Below are positions 40,863 through 47,707 of a stretch of 57,453 nucleotides of DNA, piece by piece. Each line of letters opens with the position of its first letter. Position 1 is the first letter of the stretch. This stretch comes from Serinicoccus chungangensis (GTDB lineage: Bacteria > Actinomycetota > Actinomycetes > Actinomycetales > Dermatophilaceae). A program made the position numbers and the translations under genes. Where the stretch lies: positions 70,146 through 127,598 of the forward strand of contig NZ_LQBL01000029.1 of NCBI RefSeq assembly GCF_001483745.1, given 5' to 3'. Under the pieces are notes generated by a model, which made no database searches, was not told where the DNA came from, and saw only the letters and a list, made by a program, of their open reading frames with translations.

Positions 40863-42217
40863 CCACGTCCTCGACCCCCCTGCTGGCGGGCGCGAGCCCC
40901 GAGCAGCAGGCGGAGATGAACCAGCTGGTCCGCACCCTGCGCTCGCAGGTCGCCGACCGGCTCAACCAGCAGCGCCGCCGCGACGAGGTCGCCGGACGCT
41001 CGCCCATGAGCAGCGAGGACGAGCGGCACTTCGCCCGCTCCCTCATCGTCCAGGTCCTCGAGGACCACGCCACCCTCATGATCACCGAGGGACGGGTGCC
41101 GCCCACCGCGGAGGAGGAGGAACGGGTCGCCGCGGCGATCCACGCCGCGCTCTTCGGGGTCGGCCGGCTGCAGCCGCTGCTGGAGGACCGCGAGGTCGAG
41201 AACATCGACATCAACGGCTGCGACCGGGTCTTCGTGGGGTATGCCGACGGTCACGAGGAGATCGCACCCCCGGTCGCGGACAGCGACGAGGAGCTCATCG
41301 AGCTCATCCAGATCCTCGCGGCCAACGTGGGTCTGACCTCCCGACCCTTCGACTCGGCCAACCCGCAGCTGGACCTGCGGCTGCCGGACGGCTCCCGGCT
41401 CTCGGCCGTCATGGGCGTCTGCCAGCGGCCGTCGCTGTCGATCCGCCGGGCCCGGCTCGGCCAGGTCAGCCTGGAGGACCTGCTGTCGACCCAGACCTTC
41501 AGCGAGGACGTCATGCGCTTCCTCAAGGCGGCGGTCGCGGCCCGCAAGAACATCATGATCGCGGGGGCCACCAACTCCGGCAAGACGACGATGCTGCGCG
41601 CGATGGCCGCCGAGATCCCGCCCGAGGAGCGCCTCATCACGGTGGAGCGGGCGCTGGAGCTGGGGCTGGACAAGTTCGAGGACCAGCACCCCAACGTCGT
41701 CGCCTTCGAGGAGCGGCTGCCCAACTCCGAGGGCGTCGGCATGGTGTCGATGGCCGAGCTGGTGCGCCGTAGCCTGCGGATGAACCCCTCACGGGTCATC
41801 GTCGGCGAGGTGCTGGGCGACGAGATCGTCACCATGCTCAACGCGATGAGCCAGGGCAACGACGGGTCCCTGTCGACGATCCACGCCAACTCCTCGATGG
41901 AGGTGTTCAACCGCATCGCGACGTATGCGTTGCAGGCCGAGGAGAACCTCCCGGTCGAGGCCACCCACATGCTCATCGCGGGCTCCGTCAACTTCGTCGT
42001 GTTCCTCCGCAAGAAGAACGAGCACGCGACCGGCGGCGGCCTCATGCGCGGGGTGCAGTCGATCCGGGAGGTCACCGGTGTCGACGGGCGGGTGCTCTCC
42101 TCCGAGGTCTTCGCGGCCGGACCGGACGGCGTGGCGCGGGCCAAGGCGCCCATCGAGTGCATCGACGACCTGGTGCCCTTCGGCTACACGCCGACGCCGG
42201 TCACCCGGTGGGACTGA
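40859..42217 (+). CDS. cpaF: Tad pilus assembly ATPase CpaF/TadA
   Basis: 452 residues. Secretion ATPase of the GspE/VirB11 class. Walker A is IAGATNSGKTTMLRA (about 231-245), Walker B SRVIVGEVLGDE, and the His box GSLSTIHANS. The N-terminal 100 residues are helical. I choose the ATG at 40859, giving a 4-base overlap with the previous stop; a GTG 12 bases upstream is possible. It powers pilin polymerisation together with TadB/TadC. Confidence 0.92.
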   Translation: MTTSSTPLLAGASPEQQAEMNQLVRTLRSQVADRLNQQRRRDEVAGRSPMSSEDERHFARSLIVQVLEDHATLMITEGRVPPTAEEEERVAAAIHAALFGVGRLQPLLEDREVENIDINGCDRVFVGYADGHEEIAPPVADSDEELIELIQILAANVGLTSRPFDSANPQLDLRLPDGSRLSAVMGVCQRPSLSIRRARLGQVSLEDLLSTQTFSEDVMRFLKAAVAARKNIMIAGATNSGKTTMLRAMAAEIPPEERLITVERALELGLDKFEDQHPNVVAFEERLPNSEGVGMVSMAELVRRSLRMNPSRVIVGEVLGDEIVTMLNAMSQGNDGSLSTIHANSSMEVFNRIATYALQAEENLPVEATHMLIAGSVNFVVFLRKKNEHATGGGLMRGVQSIREVTGVDGRVLSSEVFAAGPDGVARAKAPIECIDDLVPFGYTPTPVTRWD

Positions 42218-43158
42218 TGGGCCAGCTCTACACGCTGCTCCTGCCCATGGCGACGGGTGCGGTCGTCGGGCTGGGGCTCTACGTCGCCGTCCTCGCGGTC
42301 GTCGGTCTGCCCGAGCGCGACCCGTCCACGCCGCGGCGCTTCGAGAACGTCACGCTGGGCGGGGTCAGCCGTCGCCTCGTCGCCGGCGTCGTGGTCGGCC
42401 TGCTCGTGCTCCTGCTGACCCGCTGGGTGGTGGCCGCGGTCGGGATCGGGCTGCTCGCCGGGCTGTGGGACCAGCTCACCGGCGACTCCCGCGCCGAGAC
42501 CGCCGGCATCAACAAGCTCGAGGCGCTGGCCACGTGGACCGAGTCGTTGCGCGACACCATCGCCGGGGCCGTCGGGCTGGAGCAGGCCATCCCCGCCACG
42601 GCCGTCAACGCCGGGCCCTCCATCCGGTCCTCGCTCAACCTCCTCGTCGACCGGCTGCGCATCCGCGAGCCGCTGTCGGAGGCCCTCATCGACTTCGCCG
42701 AGGACCTCGACGACCCCTCCGCCGACGTCATCTGCTCGGCGCTCGTGCTCAACGCGCGGCTGCGCGGGCCGGGCCTGCGCGACGTCCTGGGCGCGCTCGC
42801 GGTGTCCACCCGCGAGGAGCTGGACATGCGGCGGCGCATCTCCGCCAGCCGGCGCTCCATCCGGCGCTCGGTGAAGATCATCGTCGTCATCGTGCTGTCC
42901 GTCATGGGTGGTCTGGCCCTCTTCAACCGGGTCTACGTGGAGCCCTACGGCACCCTGGCCGGCCAGGGGGTGCTGCTCGTCGTGGCCGGCCTGTTCGCCG
43001 GCGGTCTGCTGTGGATGCGCAGGCTGTCCGAGCCACAGAAGCTCAGCCGGTTCCTCGTGGTCAACCGGGAGGCCCGGGCGCGGGACATGGAGCAGCTGCT
43101 CGACGACGTGCGCGAGGGTGCCCAGACCGGTCGGACGGACCGGGGAGGCCGACGATGA
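42217..43158 (+). CDS. tadB: Tad pilus inner-membrane platform protein TadB
   Basis: 313 residues. Type II secretion F domain (about 115-240) with the helical pattern around LEQAIPATAVNAGPSIRSSL, and membrane segments at both ends. The stop of cpaF and this ATG share one base. It forms the membrane platform with TadC. Confidence 0.88.
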   Translation: MGQLYTLLLPMATGAVVGLGLYVAVLAVVGLPERDPSTPRRFENVTLGGVSRRLVAGVVVGLLVLLLTRWVVAAVGIGLLAGLWDQLTGDSRAETAGINKLEALATWTESLRDTIAGAVGLEQAIPATAVNAGPSIRSSLNLLVDRLRIREPLSEALIDFAEDLDDPSADVICSALVLNARLRGPGLRDVLGALAVSTREELDMRRRISASRRSIRRSVKIIVVIVLSVMGGLALFNRVYVEPYGTLAGQGVLLVVAGLFAGGLLWMRRLSEPQKLSRFLVVNREARARDMEQLLDDVREGAQTGRTDRGGRR

Positions 43159-44099
43159 GCCCGATGGTCTGGCCGATGCTGGCCGGTGGCCTCGTCGGCC
43201 TCGGCATCTACCTCTTCATCCGCACGCTGCTGCGTCCGCGGCCCGGCGTGGCCACCCTCGTGGCCCGGATCGACGCGGGCTCCCGGTCGATGCAGACCCA
43301 CACGCTGTCGGAGTACGACACGTCGTTCGCCGACATGAGCAGCCGTGGCCGCTCGGTCATGACGGGTCTCGCGGACCGCTTCGAGGTGCTGGCCGCCCAG
43401 CGTGGCTGGCAGATGAGCCGGCACCGCGCCGACCTCACGATCCTCAACCGCAGCGTCGGCGCCATGCTGGCGCTCAAGGTCGTGAGCGGCACGATGCTGC
43501 TCCTCGTGGGGCCCCTGGTGTGGGGCGCGCTGCGCCTCGGTGGCCTCGACATCGGCCCGTCCATGCCCCTCGGCCTGGGGCTCCTGCTGGGCCTGCTCGG
43601 CTTCTTCCTGCCCGACCTCTCGCTGCGGGCCGAGGCCGAGCAGCGGCGTCGGGAGTTCCGCCGGACGGTGGGGATCTTCCTCGACCTCGTCGCCATGAAC
43701 CTCGCCGGTGGCCGCGGTCTCCCCGAGGCCCTCCTCGCGGCCTCCTCGGTGAGCGACCACTGGTCCGTGGTCCGCATCCGGCAGACCCTGGCCAACGCGC
43801 GGCTGTTCGGCACCACCCCCTGGGAGGCGCTCGGTCGGCTCGGCAAGGAGATCGGCCTGGAGGAGCTGGAGAGCCTGTCCGGTGCCCTGGTCCTGGCGGC
43901 CGACGACGGGGCCAAGATCCGGCAGTCCCTCACCGCCCGGGCCACCACCATGCGCCGCAAGGCGCTGTCCGAGGCCGAGGGGGACGAGGGGGAGCGGTCC
44001 CAGTCGATGCTCATCGCCCAGATGCTGCTCGTCGTGGCCTTCCTCGTCTACCTCGCCTACCCGGCCCTGGTCGCGCTCATGACCGAGCAGGCCATCTGA
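43155..44099 (+). CDS. tadC: Tad pilus inner-membrane platform protein TadC
   Basis: 314 residues. Type II secretion F domain: EFRRTVGIFLDLVAMNLAGG and SLTARATTMRRKALSEAEGD, plus four membrane segments. It overlaps tadB by 4 bases. It is the last gene before the pilin promoter, with a 101-base gap. Confidence 0.88.
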   Translation: MSPMVWPMLAGGLVGLGIYLFIRTLLRPRPGVATLVARIDAGSRSMQTHTLSEYDTSFADMSSRGRSVMTGLADRFEVLAAQRGWQMSRHRADLTILNRSVGAMLALKVVSGTMLLLVGPLVWGALRLGGLDIGPSMPLGLGLLLGLLGFFLPDLSLRAEAEQRRREFRRTVGIFLDLVAMNLAGGRGLPEALLAASSVSDHWSVVRIRQTLANARLFGTTPWEALGRLGKEIGLEELESLSGALVLAADDGAKIRQSLTARATTMRRKALSEAEGDEGERSQSMLIAQMLLVVAFLVYLAYPALVALMTEQAI

Positions 44100-44142
44100 G
44101 GGAACTTCCGGACGAGTGGCGTCGTCCAGGGAGGTGTGCAAC

Positions 44143-44176
44143 TATCCTGAGTTGCGACCCCGGCCCTTCCCGGGGT
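44143..44176 (+). promoter_or_regulatory. internal promoter and leader hairpin before the pilin gene
   Basis: TATCCT (44143-44148) fits a -10 box, and just downstream a perfect 7-bp stem (ACCCCGG 44157-44163 / CCGGGGT 44170-44176, 6-base loop) lies in the leader of the pilin gene. A separate promoter fits the need for much more pilin than machinery. The hairpin could stabilise the message or attenuate read-through from tadC. Confidence 0.45.
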
Positions 44177-44200
44177 TCTGACCATGACCGAGGGGTGTCC

Positions 44201-44410
44201 ATGAAATCGATGAGAGCGTATGCGCTGCGGGTCCGGCGCGACCTGATCTCCCAGAAGGACCGCGGGGCGTCCGCGCTGGAGTGGGCCCTCATCGCGGCGG
44301 TCGTCGTCGTCGCGGCGGCCCTCATCGGCGCCGCCGTCTACAACGTCATCGCCACGCGGGCCGCGCAGGTCGAGTCGTGCGGCAACGTGGGGCCGGGCGG
44401 CACCTGCTGA
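44201..44410 (+). CDS. Flp-type pilin
   Basis: 69 residues. A basic leader (about 1-26) ends in DRG, then ASALEWALIAAVVVVAAALI gives the type IVb/Flp prepilin pattern G-AxxxE with Glu at +5 after cleavage, followed by the hydrophobic stem. The short mature tail ends VESCGNVGPGGTC, so one disulfide is possible. No prepilin peptidase gene is in the window. It shares one base with the next start. Confidence 0.87.
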   Translation: MKSMRAYALRVRRDLISQKDRGASALEWALIAAVVVVAAALIGAAVYNVIATRAAQVESCGNVGPGGTC

Positions 44411-44874
44411 TGCCGCTTCGCCGTCGCCCGCAGGTGCGGACGCGGCGGGAGGCCCGTGGGGGCGTCGAGCGCGGCAGCTCGGCGCTGGAGCTGGCGATCG
44501 TGGCGCCGGTCCTGCTGTCGTTGATCTTCTTCAGCCTGCAGGCGGCGTTCTTCTTCTACGGACGGGCCGCCGCCACGCACGCCGCCCGGGAAGGGGTGTC
44601 GATGCTCCGCCTCGCCGAGGACCGTTCCGCCTACGCCGCGCTGGAGCCGGACGCGGTCGCCCGCACCGAGCGCTTCGCCGCCAACGTCGGTGGCCCGGGC
44701 CTGACGGACCCCGAGGTGGGGAGCACCTACGTCGAGGAGGGCGACGGCACCGCCCGGGTGACCGTGACGGTGAGCGGGCGCGTCATCACGCTCGTGCCGG
44801 GGCTGCGGCTGACCGCCACCGCCGACGCCTCCGGGTCCGTGGAGCGCTTCCTCGAGCCCGAGCTCGCGCCCTGA
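44410..44874 (+). CDS. TadE-like pseudopilin
   Basis: 154 residues. The prepilin-like RGSSALELAIVAPVLLSLIF (about 21-40) has the Glu of TadE proteins, followed by a Phe-rich hydrophobic stretch and a beta-rich extracytoplasmic part. TadE/F pseudopilins are minor components needed for pilus assembly. It overlaps the pilin stop by one base. Confidence 0.82.
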   Translation: MPLRRRPQVRTRREARGGVERGSSALELAIVAPVLLSLIFFSLQAAFFFYGRAAATHAAREGVSMLRLAEDRSAYAALEPDAVARTERFAANVGGPGLTDPEVGSTYVEEGDGTARVTVTVSGRVITLVPGLRLTATADASGSVERFLEPELAP

Positions 44875-44929
44875 CCTGACCCACCCCTCCCAGAGACCAC
44901 CGACAGCAGAGCACCGAGACGAGGACGAG

Positions 44930-45352
44930 ATGGGACGGCATACCGCCACCCGGGAGCGCGGGTCCATCGCGCTCGAGTTCGCCTTCGCCGCGCCCATCGT
45001 GCTCCTCATGCTCGCCCTGGCCTGGACCTTCGGCCGGGTCGCCTGGGCCAACGGGCACCTCGAGGCCGGCACCCGCGACGCCGCCCGGGTCGCCACCCAG
45101 GCCCGGTCCATGCCGGAGGCGCGCAGCAGCGCCATGGCGGTGCTCCAGGAGAACACCCGGGCGATCGACGGCTGCCCGGCCAGCCTCACGGTGCAGATCA
45201 CCGGCGACTTCGAGCCCGGCTCGACGCTCACGGTCCAGGCCAGCTGCAGCTACGCCCTGTCCGACATCGGTATGCCCGGTGCCCCGGGGAGCGTCTCCCC
45301 CTCCTCCTCCTTCGCCTCCGTCGTGGACCAGTACCGCGGGGTGGACCCGTGA
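44930..45352 (+). CDS. second TadE/TadF-like pseudopilin
   Basis: 140 residues. RERGSIALEFAFAAPIVLLM gives the TadE-type N-terminal motif with Glu. The rest is a small soluble domain with two Cys (CPAS and ASCSY) that could pair. GTGA overlap with the next gene. Confidence 0.82.
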   Translation: MGRHTATRERGSIALEFAFAAPIVLLMLALAWTFGRVAWANGHLEAGTRDAARVATQARSMPEARSSAMAVLQENTRAIDGCPASLTVQITGDFEPGSTLTVQASCSYALSDIGMPGAPGSVSPSSSFASVVDQYRGVDP

Positions 45353-45948
45353 CCGGCCTCGTCCAGGTGCTGCGCGCCGGCCGGGAGCGGGGGTCGATCC
45401 TGCCGGTGATCCCGGTGGTGGCTCTGGCGCTGCTGCTCATCGCCGGGCTCGTCATCGACGCCTCGCGCCAGCTCAACGCCCGCAGCCAGGCGGTCGCCTA
45501 CGCCGAGGAGGCCGCGAGGGCCGGCGCCCAGGCGGTCGATCCCGAACCGCCGGCCACGCTGGACCCGCAGCAGGCCCGGCGCAACGTCGGGGACTACTGC
45601 GCCCAGGTGCTCCAGCGCAGCGCCGTGACCAGCTGCGGCGTCACCGACATCGAGCCGGCCGAGGACAGCCCCCGTCCCTACACCATGGTCGTACGGGTGG
45701 AGACGCAGATCCCGACGACCCTGCTGGGCATGGTGGGCCTGCGCAGCCTCAGCGCCTCCGGCGTCGGGCGCGCCGAGCCCGTGGCCGGGGAGCTGCTGCC
45801 GCCCGCGCCGGACCCCGAGCCCGACCCGGACCCCGGGCCCGACCCGGGGCCCGACCCCGACCCCGGACCTGAGCCGGGACCGCCCGACCCCGGACCTGAG
45901 CCGGGACCCCCCGACCCTGACCCTGAGCCCGGACCCCCCGCCCCCTGA
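45349..45948 (+). CDS. TadG-like pilus-associated protein with Pro/Asp/Gly/Glu-rich tail
   Basis: 199 residues, GTG start. RERGSILPVIPVVALALLLI is the membrane segment typical of TadG/pilus-assembly proteins. A small extracytoplasmic domain (about 45-145) follows, then a 50-residue tail made of Pro with Asp, Glu and Gly (about 150-199). The tail is encoded in part by a 27-bp tandem repeat. It is short of the full TadG with a von Willebrand domain. Confidence 0.75.
   Translation: MTGLVQVLRAGRERGSILPVIPVVALALLLIAGLVIDASRQLNARSQAVAYAEEAARAGAQAVDPEPPATLDPQQARRNVGDYCAQVLQRSAVTSCGVTDIEPAEDSPRPYTMVVRVETQIPTTLLGMVGLRSLSASGVGRAEPVAGELLPPAPDPEPDPDPGPDPGPDPDPGPEPGPPDPGPEPGPPDPDPEPGPPAP
45859..45912 (+). 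repeat. two 27-bp tandem repeats in the Pro-rich tail of the TadG-like gene
   Basis: Units 45859-45885 and 45886-45912 differ at one base. Flanking, more diverged copies encode the same Pro-Asp/Glu-Pro-Gly pattern. As the unit is a multiple of three, gain or loss would change tail length without shifting frame. Confidence 0.75.
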
Positions 45949-45956
45949 GGACCACG

Positions 45957-46718
45957 ATGACGACGACGACCTCCCCGTCGAGGACCGTTCCTGCCCGCGC
46001 CCGGTTGCTGGCCGGCTGCGCCCTGCCGCTCCTGCTGGGAGCCTGCGGCACCTCGAGCGACGTGCCGGAGAGCTCCCCGACGGCCCTGTCCTCCGACGAC
46101 GCGGCCGCCGAGACGGACGAGCCGACCACCGAGGACGCGGCCCCCACCTCCGCGCAGACCTCGGAGCAGGACCAGACCACCGAGGAGGAGCAGACCACGG
46201 AGGAGCAGGCCTCGCAGGACGACGCCGAGGACCGGCCGGACACCTGGGCCACCTTCACCGCGGAGCCGCCCCCGCTCGCCGTCGAGGAGGGCGAGCTCGA
46301 CGAGGACCCGCGCGTCCTGGCGGTCGAGCGCTTCAACGAGGCGTTCGCCCGTGCGGCGACGGCGGACGACCCCCAGGACCAGGACTGGCTCGCCACCCTC
46401 GACGAGGGCGGTCTGGAGGGTCTTGTGGAGGTCTTCGAGGAGGAGTTCGGTCGCGCCTACCCCGGCCCGCTGCCCTTCACCCCGTTGCAGGTCACCGAGC
46501 TGGAGGACGGGACATGGTCGGTCCAAGGATGTATGGTGACGGACGGGTTCTCGGCCGATCCCTCGCGCTCGGACGACGGCATGACGGGTCTGGAGGTGTC
46601 GTCGATCGAGTACTCGCTCGTGGACGACCCGGGCGCGGAGGGGGACTATCTCGTCGAGGCGCTGTACTCCGGCACCATCAACTGCTCGACCACCGAGGTG
46701 GAGACACGATCATGGTAA
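45957..46718 (+). CDS. lipoprotein of the Tad operon, unknown function
   Basis: 253 residues. The lipobox LLLGACGTSS (Cys about 30) is followed by an acidic Thr/Glu/Gln-rich stretch (about 35-95) and a small globular domain with two Cys. The start is 8 bases after the TadG-like stop. Its stop overlaps the next start by 7 bases. I do not recognise the domain. Confidence 0.75.
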   Translation: MTTTTSPSRTVPARARLLAGCALPLLLGACGTSSDVPESSPTALSSDDAAAETDEPTTEDAAPTSAQTSEQDQTTEEEQTTEEQASQDDAEDRPDTWATFTAEPPPLAVEEGELDEDPRVLAVERFNEAFARAATADDPQDQDWLATLDEGGLEGLVEVFEEEFGRAYPGPLPFTPLQVTELEDGTWSVQGCMVTDGFSADPSRSDDGMTGLEVSSIEYSLVDDPGAEGDYLVEALYSGTINCSTTEVETRSW

Positions 46719-47674
46719 GCATGCCCGCCCTGCGCTCGCGCGGCGCCGCGGCCGCCCTGGCCGGTGCCCTCGTGCTCGCGACCGTGCCTCCGGTGGCCCA
46801 GGCCGGGGTCAACACCGAGCCCCGCGAGGGCCAGCCCGTGGTGTGGCCCTCCGAGAACCGCACGCGGATCAAGACCTACCAGACCGGCGGTGGGGCGTGC
46901 TCGCTCATCGCGTCGCCGAACTCTGTGGGCGGGGTGTGCGTCTCGGCCAACGCCTCCGACGGGCCCAGCATCCGCGAGGTGCTGAAGGGGGACGACCTGC
47001 CGGACTGCTGGCACGAGCGCCTCACCCCGGAGGAGCTCAGCGACATCGAGCTGCAGGCGCCGCCGGAGGGCACGCACTACTACTGGCACCGCTGCCTGCG
47101 CGGCATCGACCGCAAGACCTTCGACATCGAGCCGGGCGGTCTGTTCTTCGCCGTCGGCATCTGGATCTACGAGCCCGACGACCCGGAGCTCACCGAGCTC
47201 ACCCCCAACCAGCAGGCCTTCATCGACCGTTTCGTGCGCCGCGGCAACGTGCCCGACCCGGTCATGCTCTCCTCGCCCAGCGCTGTGCCGTGGGTCAACG
47301 ACGACGTCGCCTTCTACAACGCGGGCGAGGACGAGCTGCACGTCGACCTCTCCATCCCGGGGGTGGAGATGCGAGGTCGCATCACCGAGCTGCTCGTCTA
47401 CCCCGAGGGACGCGGGGGGCCGGTCGTGCGCTGCCCCGGCGGCGGTCGCGAGGTCGAGGCCGACGACACCCCGCGCACCGTGCCCGGGGCGTGCTGGCAC
47501 GCCTACGAGCAGGCCAGCCAGACCCAGCCGGACGACACCTACCAGGGCGAGATCCACGCCCAGTGGCAGATCGACGCGCGCATCCAGGGCGAGTGGCAGC
47601 CCTTCCACTCCTTCGTCAAGAGCGGCGAGGGACTCATGCAGGTCAACGAGGTCCAGGCCCTGGTCCGCCCGTGA
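46712..47674 (+). CDS. secreted hypothetical protein of the Tad operon
   Basis: 320 residues. It has a signal peptide (about 1-30, ending PVAQA), then a Trp/Cys-rich extracytoplasmic domain with about six Cys (e.g. GGACSLIASP, GGVCVSAN, LPDCWHE, YWHRCLRG, VRCPGGG, GACWHAYE). I do not recognise the family. Located between the lipoprotein and the LysM-BTAD gene it is probably a pilus- or wall-associated factor. Confidence 0.75.
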   Translation: MVSMPALRSRGAAAALAGALVLATVPPVAQAGVNTEPREGQPVVWPSENRTRIKTYQTGGGACSLIASPNSVGGVCVSANASDGPSIREVLKGDDLPDCWHERLTPEELSDIELQAPPEGTHYYWHRCLRGIDRKTFDIEPGGLFFAVGIWIYEPDDPELTELTPNQQAFIDRFVRRGNVPDPVMLSSPSAVPWVNDDVAFYNAGEDELHVDLSIPGVEMRGRITELLVYPEGRGGPVVRCPGGGREVEADDTPRTVPGACWHAYEQASQTQPDDTYQGEIHAQWQIDARIQGEWQPFHSFVKSGEGLMQVNEVQALVRP

Positions 47675-47707
47675 CCTGAGCCGACAGCGATCCGGGGAGG
47701 ATCACCG

